DNA of 43,510 nucleotides from Rhodocyclales bacterium RIFCSPLOWO2_02_FULL_63_24 (GCA_001828935.1 MHZX01000030.1:1-43510), one strand, 5' to 3'; shown: positions 16,809 through 25,637, counted from the first letter of the stretch. A program made the numbers and translations. The notes: generated by a model not told the origin, from the letters alone.

Positions 16809-17744
16809 TCACACGACGCCGGCACCATGCGCCTGCATGTCGGCGTGGTAGCTGGAGCGCACCAGCGGCGCCGAGGCGGCGTGGGTGAAGCCCATGGCCG
16901 CGGCTTCACGCGCGTACATGGCGAAGACATCGGGATTCACATAGCGCAGCACCGGCAGGTGATGGCCTGACGGCGCCAGGTATTGGCCGATGGTCAGCAT
17001 CTCGACGCCGTGGGCACGCAGGTCGCCCAGCGTGGCGAGGATTTCCTCGTCGGTTTCGCCGAGGCCCACCATCAGGCCCGACTTGGTCGGCACGCCCGGC
17101 ACGCGCGCCTTGAAGGCCTTCAGCAGTTGCAACGAGTTGTCGTAGTCGGCGCCGGGACGCGCCTGCCTGTAAAGGCGCGGCACGGTTTCCATGTTGTGGT
17201 TCATCACGTCGGGCGGCGTTGCGGCAAGAATGTCCAACGCGATGTCGAGGCGGCCGCGAAAGTCCGGCACCAGCACTTCGATCTTGGTTCCCGGCGAATA
17301 CTCGCGCACTTTCGCGATGCAGTCGGCGAAGTGCTGGGCGCCGCCGTCGCGCAAGTCGTCACGATCAACGCTGGTGATGACGACGTACTTGAGCTTCATC
17401 GCGGCGATGGTGCGCGCGAGTTTTTCCGGCTCGTCCGCATCCGGCGCCAGGGGCTTGCCGTGGCCGACGTCGCAGAATGGACAGCGACGAGTACACAGAT
17501 CGCCGAGGATCATGAAAGTGGCCGTGCCGTTGCCGAAGCATTCGCCGATGTTGGGGCAGGTGGCTTCCTCGCACACTGTATGCAGATGATGTTCGCGCAG
17601 GATTTGCTTGATTTCGCCGAAGCGGCCGGCGCTGCTGCCGGCCTTGACGCGGATCCAGTCGGGTTTCTTCAAGGTCGTTGCAGCAGGCACCACCTTGATC
17701 GGGATGCGCGCCGTCTTGGCTTCGCCTTTCTGTTTGGTCGTCAT
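16809..17744 (-). CDS. lipA: lipoyl synthase
   Basis: 311 aa, the usual length. It inserts two sulfurs into octanoyl groups on lipoyl domains. Both iron-sulfur clusters are visible: the auxiliary [12 protein letters not shown] and the radical-SAM CTRRCPFC. The C-terminal RSSYHAD supplies the Ser ligand of the auxiliary cluster. The ATG at 17744 is chosen; it overlaps the lipB stop by ATGA, and upstream frame is only lipB shadow. It works directly after LipB in lipoate assembly. Confidence 0.97.
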   Translation of the reverse strand: MTTKQKGEAKTARIPIKVVPAATTLKKPDWIRVKAGSSAGRFGEIKQILREHHLHTVCEEATCPNIGECFGNGTATFMILGDLCTRRCPFCDVGHGKPLAPDADEPEKLARTIAAMKLKYVVITSVDRDDLRDGGAQHFADCIAKVREYSPGTKIEVLVPDFRGRLDIALDILAATPPDVMNHNMETVPRLYRQARPGADYDNSLQLLKAFKARVPGVPTKSGLMVGLGETDEEILATLGDLRAHGVEMLTIGQYLAPSGHHLPVLRYVNPDVFAMYAREAAAMGFTHAASAPLVRSSYHADMQAHGAGVV

Positions 17745-18352
17745 GTGATCTCTTGTTCCAGTTGCCGGGCCAGATGTGCGGCGAGCGCCTCGCCGACCTT
17801 CACTGTATCGCATTCGCCGGTCAGATCGGAGAGCTGCGTCACGGCCATTCCCTCGTAACCGCAAGGGTTTATAGCGTCGTAGGGCGTCAGGTCCATGGCG
17901 ACGTTGAGCGCGACGCCGTGATAGCTGCAGCCGTGTTTCACGCGCAAGCCGAGGGCGGCGATCTTGGCGGCGCCGACATAGACGCCGGGGGCGCCGGTCA
18001 GGCGCGCCGCCGTGACGCCATAGTCAGCCAAGAGATCGATCACCGCCTGTTCGATGCGCCGCACCAGGTCGCGCACCTTGAGCGCGCGCCGGCGCAGGTC
18101 GAGCAGCAGGTAGACCACCACCTGGCCGGGACCGTGGTAGGTGATCTGGCCGCCGCGGTCGATCTGCACCACCGCAATGCCGATGTCCTTGAGCAGGTGT
18201 TCCGGCTTGCCCGAAAGGCCCTGGGTGAATACCGGCGGATGCTCGCAGAGCCAGAGTTCGTCGACCGTGTTTTCGTCACGCGCGGCGGTGAACTCCTGCA
18301 TCGCGGCGAAGGTCGGCGCATAGTCGACGCGGCCCAGCCGGCGCAGGATCAC
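17741..18352 (-). CDS. lipB: octanoyltransferase
   Basis: 203 aa from GTG 18352, which has AGAGGTGA at good spacing; a longer frame upstream is arginine-rich and crosses the repeat region, so it is rejected. LipB moves octanoate from acyl carrier protein to lipoyl domains. [16 protein letters not shown], the catalytic Lys in [11 protein letters not shown] and the Cys in NPCGYEGM are all present. The stop overlaps lipA. The upstream gap of 132 bp to ybeD holds a pair of 20-bp direct repeats. Confidence 0.95.
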   Translation of the reverse strand: MILRRLGRVDYAPTFAAMQEFTAARDENTVDELWLCEHPPVFTQGLSGKPEHLLKDIGIAVVQIDRGGQITYHGPGQVVVYLLLDLRRRALKVRDLVRRIEQAVIDLLADYGVTAARLTGAPGVYVGAAKIAALGLRVKHGCSYHGVALNVAMDLTPYDAINPCGYEGMAVTQLSDLTGECDTVKVGEALAAHLARQLEQEIT

Positions 18353-18362
18353 GACATCACCT

Positions 18363-18492
18363 CTGCTACGCCGCTCACAGCATCGCCTCGGCGCCGCCCT
18401 TGACGCTCGACAGGCCTTCCTGTCGGCTCGCAGTGCTGCTCGCCAGGCACGCATCCCCGCTGCCCGGGGCCCCTGCTACGCCGCTCACAGCA
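18363..18492. repeat. 20-bp direct repeat pair between lipB and ybeD
   Basis: CTGCTACGCCGCTCACAGCA occurs at 18363-18382 and again at 18473-18492, 110 bp apart. On the minus strand the downstream copy abuts the lipB ribosome site and the upstream copy covers the ybeD stop codon. It could be the scar of a local duplication or insertion. The 90 bp between the copies codes for nothing I recognise. Confidence 0.7.
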
Positions 18493-18748
18493 CTACCTTC
18501 ACCATTGGGTGCGCCGTCAGTTCGAGATAGAGCGCATCAAGCTGTTGCTGGGAAACCGCGCGCACCGTGCAGGTCAGCGACAGATAGTTGCCGGCCTTGG
18601 AGGGTCGCATCTCGATCGAGGCGACGTCAAAGTCCGGCGCATGTTTCACCACGACCGCGGCGATGGCCTGGGCGAAGCCGGGATCACTGGCGCCCATGAT
18701 CTTCAGCGGGAAATCGCAGGGGAATTCGAGCAGCGTCGGCCGCGTCAT
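18485..18748 (-). CDS. ybeD: YbeD-like DUF493 protein
   Basis: 87 aa, small alpha/beta protein of the YbeD (DUF493) family, commonly found beside lipB in proteobacteria. Family features: LEFPCDFPLKIMG at the start and SIEMRPSKAGNYLSLTCTVRAVSQQQLDALYLELTAHPMVKVVL at the end. The fold resembles regulatory ACT-like domains; a regulatory role in lipoate metabolism has been suggested from context, but I know of no proven function. ATG 18748 overlaps the stop of the aminotransferase gene by ATGA. Confidence 0.9.
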   Translation of the reverse strand: MTRPTLLEFPCDFPLKIMGASDPGFAQAIAAVVVKHAPDFDVASIEMRPSKAGNYLSLTCTVRAVSQQQLDALYLELTAHPMVKVVL

Positions 18749-19611
18749 GTCGGCGCCCGCATCACCGTCGCCTTGAACTCCTGGTACCAGTCGTACATCC
18801 ACGCGAATGCCGGTCCCGGCGTGCCGCCGGCGCCGACTATTGCGCCGTCGAGCCGGACGATCGGCAGCACTTCCTTGGTCGACGAACACATCCACAATTC
18901 GTCGGCGGCGCGCGTTTCCGCCTCGGTGATGTCGCGCACTTCGTGCGCCAGCCCGTGTTGCGCGGCGAGTTCGAGCACCACGTCGTAGGTGATGCCGGGC
19001 AGCATCAGGTGGTTCTTGATCGGCGCCAGCAACACGCCGTCCTTGACGACAAAGATCGACGAGGCCGAACCTTCGGTGAGAAATCCGTCGCGGAACAGCA
19101 CCGCTTCGGCGCAACCGGCCGACACGGCGAATTGACGCAGCAGGCAGTTGGCCAAGAGCGACGTGGTTTTGAGATCGCAGCGCAGCCAGCGGATGTCGGC
19201 CGCGGATACGGCGGTGATGCCCTGCTCACGCTGGCTGGGCGACGGCACACTCATCGGCTCTGCCAGCAGCAGCACAGTGGGCGTGACCTCTGCGGGGAAG
19301 GCGTGGTTGCGCACCGCCATCGGCCCGCGCGTGACCTGGACATAGATCGACTGGTCTTCCCACTCGGCCTCGCGCGCAAGCTGCGTCACCAGCGCGGCCC
19401 ACTCGTCGATCCGATATGGGTTGGCCAGCTGGATGCCGTCCAGACTTTTCTGCAGGCGGGCCAGATGCTGTTCGAGGCGGAAGGCCCGCCGCGAGTACAC
19501 CGGGATCACCTCATACACACCATCGCCGAAGAGGAAGCCGCGATCCATGACAGAGACCCGGGCGTCGCCCGCTGCCAGCCACTGACCATTGAGAAAGACC
19601 CGTGCGCTCAT
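18745..19611 (-). CDS. dat: D-amino-acid aminotransferase (PLP fold type IV)
   Basis: 288 aa. It should interconvert D-alanine and D-glutamate with their keto acids. Seen: VFLNGQW start, DRGFLFGDGVYEVIPVY, the PLP-lysine region CDLKTTSLLANCLLRQ, TEGSASSIFVV, and TRAADELWMCSSTKEVLPI. ATG 19611 overlaps the dacC stop by ATGA; the longer frame upstream is shadow. Branched-chain aminotransferase is the near alternative, but the position after a D-Ala carboxypeptidase favours D-amino-acid use in wall metabolism. Confidence 0.9.
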   Translation of the reverse strand: MSARVFLNGQWLAAGDARVSVMDRGFLFGDGVYEVIPVYSRRAFRLEQHLARLQKSLDGIQLANPYRIDEWAALVTQLAREAEWEDQSIYVQVTRGPMAVRNHAFPAEVTPTVLLLAEPMSVPSPSQREQGITAVSAADIRWLRCDLKTTSLLANCLLRQFAVSAGCAEAVLFRDGFLTEGSASSIFVVKDGVLLAPIKNHLMLPGITYDVVLELAAQHGLAHEVRDITEAETRAADELWMCSSTKEVLPIVRLDGAIVGAGGTPGPAFAWMYDWYQEFKATVMRAPT

Positions 19612-20738
19612 TGAAAGAACAGCCGGATGTCGTCCCACAGCCGGCCCAGGAAACCGGCCACGGGAACCGTCTCCTGCGCCGCGACGGGATACTCGCCCCA
19701 AGGCTGACCGCCCACCGTCAGCTTGAGCGTGCCGACCACGCTGCCGACGGCGACGGGGGCAACCAGGGGTTGCCGGCTGACCAGCTGCACGCTGAGCTTG
19801 TCGGCCATGCCGCGCGGCACGGAGACCACGAAGTCTTCGGCAAACCCGGCCTTGACCAGGTTTTGCACGCCCTTGAAGACCTTCAGTTGCGAAATGGCCT
19901 GCCCTTTGTCGTAAAGCTTCACCGCGTCGAAGCCGGTGAAGCCCCAGTTAAGCAGATTGAGCGAATCGCGGGCACGGGCTTCTTCCGAGGCAGTGCCGAG
20001 CACCACGGAGATCAGCCGGCGCGGGCCGCGTTTGGCGGTGGCAATCAGGCAGAAGCCGGCCGCGTTGGAATGGCCGGTTTTCAGCCCATCCACGGTCGGA
20101 TCGGCCCACAACAGGCGATTGCGGTTGTGTTGCCGGATGCCGTTGTAGGTGTATTCCTTGGTCGCATGCAGGGCATGGGTTTCCGGATGATCGCGGATCA
20201 GCGCGGCGGCCAGCCGGGCCAGATCGCGCGCCGTGGAATAGTGATTCGGCGCCGGCCCTTCGAAATAACCGCTGGCGTTGAGAAAATTCGTATCCTTCAA
20301 GCCCATGCGCAACGCCGTGCGGTTCATCATCGCGGCGAAGGCATCCTCCGATCCGCCGATGGCTTCCGCCAGCGCCACCGAGGCGTCGTTGCCGGACTGG
20401 ATCACCATGCCCTTGAACAGATCGTCCACCGCCACCGCCTTGTTCACCGGGACGAAACTGCGCGAACCCTGGGTGCGCCAGGCACGTTCGGAAACCGTGA
20501 CGGCTTGCTGCAGGGACAGGGTTTTCTGCGCCAGGGCGTCGGCCACCAGATAGGTGGTCATCACCTTGGTCAGCGACGCGGGTTCGAGTCGCGTGTCGGC
20601 CTCCTGTGCGGCGAGCACCTGGCCGGTGGTGTAGTCCATCAACAACCAAGCGCGGGCGCTCAGCGTCGGTACGGAAAGCGGCTGGGCATGGCTTGCGGCA
20701 AGGGGCAGCAGCGCCAGGAAAAAAGCAAGGAATCGCAT
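19608..20738 (-). CDS. dacC: D-alanyl-D-alanine carboxypeptidase (PBP5/6 type)
   Basis: 376 aa from ATG 20738; a TTG at 20756 would add six residues. A Sec signal peptide (MRFLAFFLALLPLAASHA) is clear. The penicillin-binding motifs are SLTK (nucleophile Ser), SGN and KTG. The C-terminal RLWDDIRLFF is the amphipathic helix that anchors PBP5-type enzymes to the outer face of the inner membrane. It trims the terminal D-Ala from muropeptides. The gene is coupled to dat by ATGA. Upstream, three 40-bp tandem repeats fill the gap to rlpA. Confidence 0.95.
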   Translation of the reverse strand: MRFLAFFLALLPLAASHAQPLSVPTLSARAWLLMDYTTGQVLAAQEADTRLEPASLTKVMTTYLVADALAQKTLSLQQAVTVSERAWRTQGSRSFVPVNKAVAVDDLFKGMVIQSGNDASVALAEAIGGSEDAFAAMMNRTALRMGLKDTNFLNASGYFEGPAPNHYSTARDLARLAAALIRDHPETHALHATKEYTYNGIRQHNRNRLLWADPTVDGLKTGHSNAAGFCLIATAKRGPRRLISVVLGTASEEARARDSLNLLNWGFTGFDAVKLYDKGQAISQLKVFKGVQNLVKAGFAEDFVVSVPRGMADKLSVQLVSRQPLVAPVAVGSVVGTLKLTVGGQPWGEYPVAAQETVPVAGFLGRLWDDIRLFFQ

Positions 20739-20770
20739 CGGCAATCGCTGTGGCAAAGAGTGCGAATTAT

Positions 20771-20890
20771 ATGTTCCCGATGCTTGCGGCGGGAACGGTA
20801 TCCAGGCGATATGTTCCCGATGCTTGCGGCGGAAACGGTATCCAGGCGATATGTTCCCGATCCTTGCGACGGAAACGCTATCCGCGCGAT
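20771..20890. repeat. three tandem 40-bp repeats upstream of dacC
   Basis: Copies at 20771-20810, 20811-20850 and 20851-20890, each beginning ATGTTCCCGAT. Copies 1 and 2 differ at one base; copy 3 has about five changes. Copy 1 can form TTCCCG-(10 nt)-CGGGAA. The period is not a multiple of three and no spacers separate copies, so this is a non-coding minisatellite. It fills most of the 169-bp rlpA-dacC gap, in the dacC leader. Confidence 0.9.
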
Positions 20891-20907
20891 GGCCGGACGG
20901 GGGCGGG

Positions 20908-22002
20908 TTAGCGCTGCACGATGACCGGTAGCATGCCGAGGCTTTCGCGCAGGCGTCCGCCTGCCGACTGCGCCGCGGCGGCGTCCGGCCACGGCCCGAG
21001 CTGGACGCGGAACAGCTTGCCGGCGGACTGGATCACCAGCTTGGCGGCCAGACCGCCCAGCTCGCGCGCCAGTCGCGCGCGCAGCGCCTCGGCGTTGTCG
21101 CGATTGCCGAAGGCGCCCAACTGGATGAAGTGTCCGCGCGTATCCTGCACCTGCGGCAAGACCGGTTCGGGCTCCGCTGCCGCCAGTTGCGCGATCGGGT
21201 CTTCGACCACTGCCGGCGCTGGCGCGCTTTGCGTACCAGGCTCTCCGCTTCGCGGGACGGCAACGGCCAGAGCCTGGCCGGGTAGTACGCTTTCCACCTC
21301 GACCAGTGCGCTGCCATCGCCGATATAGCCGAGCTTGTAGGCCGCGGTCCACGACAGATCGATCAGCCGCCCGGCATGGAAGGGGCCACGGTCGTTGATG
21401 CGCACCACCACCGATCTGCCGTTGGCCGGATTGCTGACGCGGACATAGGACGGGATCGGCAGCGTCGGATGCGCCGCGGTCATGCCGTACATGTCGTAGA
21501 GTTCGCCGCTGGAGGTTTTCTGGCCGTGGAACTTGCGTCCGTACCAGCTGCCGATGCCGCGCGCCTTGTAGGGCGCCGGAGTGCGCAGCGGCACGTAGTC
21601 GCGCCCCAGCACCGAGTAGGGATTGTTGGCAAAGCGGTGCAGCGGTTCGGCGCGCGGCACGGCGTCGGGAATCGCGTCGATGTCTTGCGGCACCTGGTCG
21701 CCGGGGCCGTCGTCCTGGTAGAAGCCGCCGCTGTACTTGATGGCCGGCGCCGGCTTCCTGGCCGTCTGCGCAGGAGTCGGCGCCGGCAGCACGGCGACGC
21801 CGGGCGTCGCGGCGCGATCGATCACCGGCCGCGGCGCTTGCGTGCCGCAGGCGGCGAGGAGGAGTAGAAGCGAAAAAGCTCTACCACAGAGACACAGAGG
21901 CACAGAGGGAAAGCCAGGCGAGAAAAGCAATTGAACAGATATCGAAGTGCTCTGTGCCTCCTCTGTGTCTCTGTGCCTCTGTGGTGAAGGGTTCTGAATC
22001 AT
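20908..22002 (-). CDS. rlpA: RlpA-family septal-ring lipoprotein with SPOR domain
   Basis: 364 aa from ATG 22002, which overlaps the rodA stop by ATGA. The double-psi beta-barrel is GIGSWYGRKFHGQKTSSGE to RINDRGPFHAGRLIDLS, the RlpA catalytic region that cleaves naked glycan strands. The C-terminal SPOR domain (RGHFIQLGAFGNRDNAEALRARL) binds denuded peptidoglycan. The lipobox LAAC follows a leucine run at residues about 44-50, unusually far in. The first 42 residues are encoded by an inverted-repeat element (21883-21985). A GTG at 21903, in frame, would give a normal short lipoprotein signal. Which start is used is uncertain. Confidence 0.9.
   Translation of the reverse strand: MIQNPSPQRHRDTEEAQSTSISVQLLFSPGFPSVPLCLCGRAFSLLLLLAACGTQAPRPVIDRAATPGVAVLPAPTPAQTARKPAPAIKYSGGFYQDDGPGDQVPQDIDAIPDAVPRAEPLHRFANNPYSVLGRDYVPLRTPAPYKARGIGSWYGRKFHGQKTSSGELYDMYGMTAAHPTLPIPSYVRVSNPANGRSVVVRINDRGPFHAGRLIDLSWTAAYKLGYIGDGSALVEVESVLPGQALAVAVPRSGEPGTQSAPAPAVVEDPIAQLAAAEPEPVLPQVQDTRGHFIQLGAFGNRDNAEALRARLARELGGLAAKLVIQSAGKLFRVQLGPWPDAAAAQSAGGRLRESLGMLPVIVQR
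21883..21985. repeat. inverted-repeat element with CACAGAG units inside rlpA 5' end
   Basis: Arms of 26 bp at 21883-21908 and 21960-21985 are 24/26 identical as inverted repeats, each built of CACAGAG units in 8-bp steps, with a 51-bp centre. Elements of this type are scattered through many bacterial genomes and often appear in predicted proteins as HRDTE or LCLCG strings. This one keeps the rlpA frame open and encodes most of its first 42 residues. Confidence 0.8.
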
Positions 22003-23108
22003 TTCTGCACCAGCATGCGGTGGCCGTGGATCGACATCAGTATGCCGATGCCGATGAACAGCGTCACCAGTGCCGTCCCGCCGTAACTGATCAGCGGCAG
22101 GGGCACGCCGACTACCGGCAGGATGCCCGAGACCATGCCCATATTGACGAAGGCATAAGTGAAGAAAATCATGGTCACGGCGCCCGCCAGCAGGCGCGAA
22201 AACAGCGTCGCCGCATTGGCGGCGATCATCAAGCCGCGGCCGATCAGCAGCGCGTAGAGCACCAGCAGCAGCAGATTGCCGAACAGGCCGAATTCTTCCG
22301 AGAATACGGCGAAGATGAAGTCGGTATGACGCTCGGGAATGAATTCGAGCTGGGCCTGGGTGCCCTCCCGCCAGCCCTTGCCGAAAATGCCGCCGGAGCC
22401 GATCGCGATGGTCGACTGGATGATGTGGAAACCCTTGCCTAGCGGATCCTTTTCAGGGTCGAACAGCGTAATGATGCGATTTCTCTGGTAATCGTGGAGC
22501 AGGTTCCACGCCAGCGGCGCGGCCGCCAGCCCGGCGACCACCATGCCGGCCATGATCTTCCATGACAATCCGGCGAAGAAGATCACATAGAAGCCGGCCG
22601 CCAGGACCAGGATCGCCGTACCCAGATCGGGCTGGCGCGCGATCAGCGCCACCGGCAGCAGCAGCAGCACGGCGGCGATGCCATAGTCGCGCAGGCGCGG
22701 CATGGCTTCGCGCTGCTGGAAGAACCAGGCCAGCAGCAGGGGCATGGCGATCTTCATCAGCTCGGAGGGCTGCGCGCGCATGAAGCCGAGATTGAGCCAG
22801 CGTCGCGCCCCCTTGGAGACGTCGCCGAAGAGAGCGACAGCGACCAGCAGCAGCATGCCCAACAGATACACCGGCACCGCCAGGTGCATCAGACGCTGAG
22901 GGGGGATTTGCGCCAGAGCGCGCATCACCACCAGGGCCACCGCAACATTCATCAGTTGCGCATTAAGCCGCTCCGGCGAAGCGCTGCCCATCACGCCGAT
23001 CGCCAGCAGCACCAGCAAGCCGGCGATCAGCATCAAGGGCGGATCGATCGGCGCGACCAGCCTCTGGGCAAGATCGCGAATCATTCCCAACCCCCTGTCG
23101 CGGTTCAT
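21999..23108 (-). CDS. rodA: rod-shape SEDS glycosyltransferase
   Basis: 369 aa, about ten membrane segments, SEDS family. RodA polymerises lipid II with PBP2 in the elongasome. Marks: GARRWLNLGFMRAQPSELMKIAMPLLLAW (with the invariant QPSE), RQPDLGTAILVLAAG (catalytic-site Asp), FDPEKDPLGKGFHIIQSTIAIGSGGIFGKGW and the late LPLISYGG. ATG 23108 overlaps the mrdA stop by ATGA; an inner ATG 24 bases on is possible. Confidence 0.96.
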   Translation of the reverse strand: MNRDRGLGMIRDLAQRLVAPIDPPLMLIAGLLVLLAIGVMGSASPERLNAQLMNVAVALVVMRALAQIPPQRLMHLAVPVYLLGMLLLVAVALFGDVSKGARRWLNLGFMRAQPSELMKIAMPLLLAWFFQQREAMPRLRDYGIAAVLLLLPVALIARQPDLGTAILVLAAGFYVIFFAGLSWKIMAGMVVAGLAAAPLAWNLLHDYQRNRIITLFDPEKDPLGKGFHIIQSTIAIGSGGIFGKGWREGTQAQLEFIPERHTDFIFAVFSEEFGLFGNLLLLVLYALLIGRGLMIAANAATLFSRLLAGAVTMIFFTYAFVNMGMVSGILPVVGVPLPLISYGGTALVTLFIGIGILMSIHGHRMLVQK

Positions 23109-24997
23109 TCCTCGTCCTCCTCGACGGCCGCTTCATCGATCGGCGCAGGGGCTTTGGGCCGCTTGCCGAGCAGATAGTAGTCAAGCACCTGGCGCGCAAT
23201 GGGAGCAGCGGCCTGGGCGCCGAAGCCGCCGTTCTCGACCAGCACGGCCAATGCGATCTTTGGCGCGTCGGCAGGTGCAAAAGCGATGAACAAGGCGTGG
23301 TCGCGCAGTTCGTGCTTGACGCTTCCTGCCTTGTAGTCCGCCCCCTTCAGCGAATACACCTGGGCGGTACCGGTTTTGCCGGCGGAGACGTATTCGGCGC
23401 CGGCGAAAGCGCGCGCGCCGGTACCCTCCTTGTTCACTCCGACCATGGCATTTCTGATCACCTCCACATGCTCCGCCTTGAGCCCCAGCTTGCGCGTCGG
23501 CTGTGGCTCGATCAAGGTCCGCGCGCCAGTCCGGGTGTCGGCGATGAATTTCACCAGGTGCGGCCGAAACACCACGCCGTTGTTGGCCAGAATGGCCGTG
23601 GCATGCGCCAACTGGATCGGCGTATAGGCGTTGTAGCCCTGACCGATGCCGATCGAAATGGTTTCACCGGCATACCATTTCTGTTGCTCGGGCTTCTTGA
23701 AGCGCTTGCGCTTCCATTCCTGGGAAGGCAGCACGCCTTCCGATTCGCCGTCGATATCGATGCCGGTGCGGCTGCCGAGACCAAGCTGGCCCATAAAGGC
23801 GGAGATGTTGTCGATCCCCATGTCATTGGCCAGCATGTAGTAGTAGGTATCGCAGGACTGCACGATGGACTGGTACATGTCCACCATGCCGTGGCCGCCC
23901 TTCTTGTCGTCGCGGAAGTGGTGGCCGCCGAAATTGAAGAAGCCGGGATCGGAGATCAACTGCTCCGAGCGGCGTTTGCCGATGGTCAGGGCGCCCAGCG
24001 CCATGAAGGGCTTGAAGGTGGAGCCCGGCGGGTAGGCCCCGTTCAGGGCGCGGTTGACCATCGGCTTGTCGGGCGATTCGTTGAGTTCCTTCCAATTCTG
24101 GGTGTCGATGCCGTCGACAAACAGGTTGGGATCGTAGTTGGGTACCGCCACCAGCGCCAGGATGCCGCCGGTGCTCGGTTCGATGGCGACCAGCGCGCCG
24201 CGACGGTCGCCGAATGCCTGCTCGGCAATGCGTTGCAGCTCGGCATCGACGGTCAGCGTCAGGTTGTTGCCGGCCACCGGTGCGGTACGCGCCAGGGTGC
24301 GCACGGCGCGACCGCCGGCATCGACTTCCACCTGCTCGAAGCCGGTATTGCCGTGCAGCTCGAACTCGTAGCGCTGCTCCAGTCCGGTCTTGCCGAAATG
24401 CTCGGTGCCGCGATAATTCGCGTCCTGTTCCTTTTCCTCGATTTTCTCCAGGTCGCGGTCATTGACGCGGCCGATGTAGCCGAGCAGGTGCGAGGCGAAA
24501 GCGCCGCCCGGATACTGGCGGAACAGGCGCGCCTTGATATCGACGCCGGGGAAGCGGTAACGATGGGCAATGAACTTCGCCACTTCCTCGTCCGTCAGCC
24601 GGGTCCGGATCGGCAGCGACTCGAAGTTGCGGCTTTCGTCCAGCAGCTTCTTGAAGCGCTTGCGGTCCTTGGGCTGGATGTCGATGATTTGTTCCAGGCC
24701 GTCGATCACCTGTTCCAGGTCGCCGATCTTGGAGGGCGTGATCTCCAGCGTGTAGGCCGAGTAATTGAGCGCCAGCACCACGCCGTTGCGGTCGAGGATC
24801 AGGCCCCGGTTGGGCACGATGGGCACCAGCGAAATGCGGTTGTCCTCGGCGCGGGTCTGGTAATAGTCGTGCTGGATAATCTGCAGCCAGACGAAGCGGA
24901 TGAACAACAAGGTGAAGCAGAACAGCACGAAGCCGCCCGCCACCGCCAGCCGCGAACGGAAGCGTTCAAGTTCTTCCTGGGGATTCTTGAATTCCAT
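23105..24997 (-). CDS. mrdA: penicillin-binding protein 2, peptidoglycan transpeptidase
   Basis: 630 aa, class B PBP of the elongasome, partner of RodA. One N-terminal membrane segment (GGFVLFCFTLLFIRFVWLQ) leads to a periplasmic dimerisation region and a transpeptidase domain with the nucleophile in PPGSTFKPFMAL (SxxK), SCDTYYYMLANDMGID (S-x-D/N motif) and AGKTGTAQVY (KTG). Length is normal. The stop overlaps rodA. Upstream, 118 bp separate it from mreD, filled by a GC-rich palindromic repeat. Confidence 0.96.
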   Translation of the reverse strand: MEFKNPQEELERFRSRLAVAGGFVLFCFTLLFIRFVWLQIIQHDYYQTRAEDNRISLVPIVPNRGLILDRNGVVLALNYSAYTLEITPSKIGDLEQVIDGLEQIIDIQPKDRKRFKKLLDESRNFESLPIRTRLTDEEVAKFIAHRYRFPGVDIKARLFRQYPGGAFASHLLGYIGRVNDRDLEKIEEKEQDANYRGTEHFGKTGLEQRYEFELHGNTGFEQVEVDAGGRAVRTLARTAPVAGNNLTLTVDAELQRIAEQAFGDRRGALVAIEPSTGGILALVAVPNYDPNLFVDGIDTQNWKELNESPDKPMVNRALNGAYPPGSTFKPFMALGALTIGKRRSEQLISDPGFFNFGGHHFRDDKKGGHGMVDMYQSIVQSCDTYYYMLANDMGIDNISAFMGQLGLGSRTGIDIDGESEGVLPSQEWKRKRFKKPEQQKWYAGETISIGIGQGYNAYTPIQLAHATAILANNGVVFRPHLVKFIADTRTGARTLIEPQPTRKLGLKAEHVEVIRNAMVGVNKEGTGARAFAGAEYVSAGKTGTAQVYSLKGADYKAGSVKHELRDHALFIAFAPADAPKIALAVLVENGGFGAQAAAPIARQVLDYYLLGKRPKAPAPIDEAAVEEDEE

Positions 24998-25050
24998 CAG
25001 GTCGCGCCGACGATGGGCCGCCCCGAGCCGGCGCCAGCCTGAAACATGGA

Positions 25051-25114
25051 GGCGCCGTGAGGCGCCGAACTTGCGTCACCCCCTTCTCCAGGGAAGGGGG
25101 CCGGGGGGAGGGTG
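25051..25114 (-). repeat. REP-like palindromic element, copy B, with adjacent hairpin
   Basis: CCCCCTTC (25079-25086) pairs with GAAGGGGG (25093-25100), flanked by CCGGGGGGAGGG. Read on the minus strand it has the same order as the element at 10918-10953: CCCCGG, then a hairpin, then GGGTGAC. Next to it, GGCGCC-GTGA-GGCGCC at 25051-25066 forms another hairpin. No T run follows, so stalling or RNA processing is likelier than true termination between mreD and mrdA. Confidence 0.5.
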
Positions 25115-25115
25115 C

Positions 25116-25637
25116 TCATATCGGCCGATGGACGTCTTTGTCTTCCGGGCGAAACTGGGGAATCAGGAGCAGATAGGTCACCGGATGCCAGAGCAGCGCC
25201 GCGGTAAAGCTCGACAGAAACCACAGCACGCCGGGAAACTCGGCGCCGCCCAGCATGCGCGCCGCCAGCATCACCAGTTGCATGCCCAGAAACAGCGGCA
25301 ATACATGCAGCGCCTGCTGCGCCAGGGGAAACCACAACACCCGGCGCGACAGTCCGGCGGCTGCGAATGCCAGCAACACATAGGCGAGGGCATGCTGTCC
25401 CATTACGCTGGCATCCACCACATCCATCGCCAGGCCAAGCGCGAAGCCGGCGGCCATGCCGACCTTCAAGGGTTGGTGCACGCACCAGAACGCCAGCACC
25501 AGGGCCACCCAATCGGGAATGCCCGGCAGCCGCCCGAAAGGAATCAGGTTCAGCAACAAGGCGAGAAACAGCGTCAGCGCAATGAACCAGTTTCTGACCG
25601 GCAGCAGGATGCGGCGCGAGGAATGGGTGGGTTGCAT
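25116..25637 (-). CDS. mreD: rod-shape-determining membrane protein
   Basis: 173 aa, five to six membrane segments, MreD family. It joins MreC in the inner-membrane part of the elongasome. Marks: NWFIALTLFLALLLNLIPFG, FWCVHQPLKVGMAAGFALGLAMDV and MGQHALAYVLLAF. Its ATG follows the mreC TAG with no gap, so translation is coupled. Confidence 0.93.
   Translation of the reverse strand: MQPTHSSRRILLPVRNWFIALTLFLALLLNLIPFGRLPGIPDWVALVLAFWCVHQPLKVGMAAGFALGLAMDVVDASVMGQHALAYVLLAFAAAGLSRRVLWFPLAQQALHVLPLFLGMQLVMLAARMLGGAEFPGVLWFLSSFTAALLWHPVTYLLLIPQFRPEDKDVHRPI

Noticed and set aside
18353-18454. Longer LipB N-terminus
   Set aside because: The extension is Arg/Ala-rich and unlike the family; GTG 18352 has a good ribosome site.
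20771-20890. CRISPR array
   Set aside because: Repeats are head to tail with no spacers and no cas genes are present.
23297-25042. 581-aa open frame on the plus strand
   Set aside because: Antisense to mrdA, which has all PBP2 motifs.
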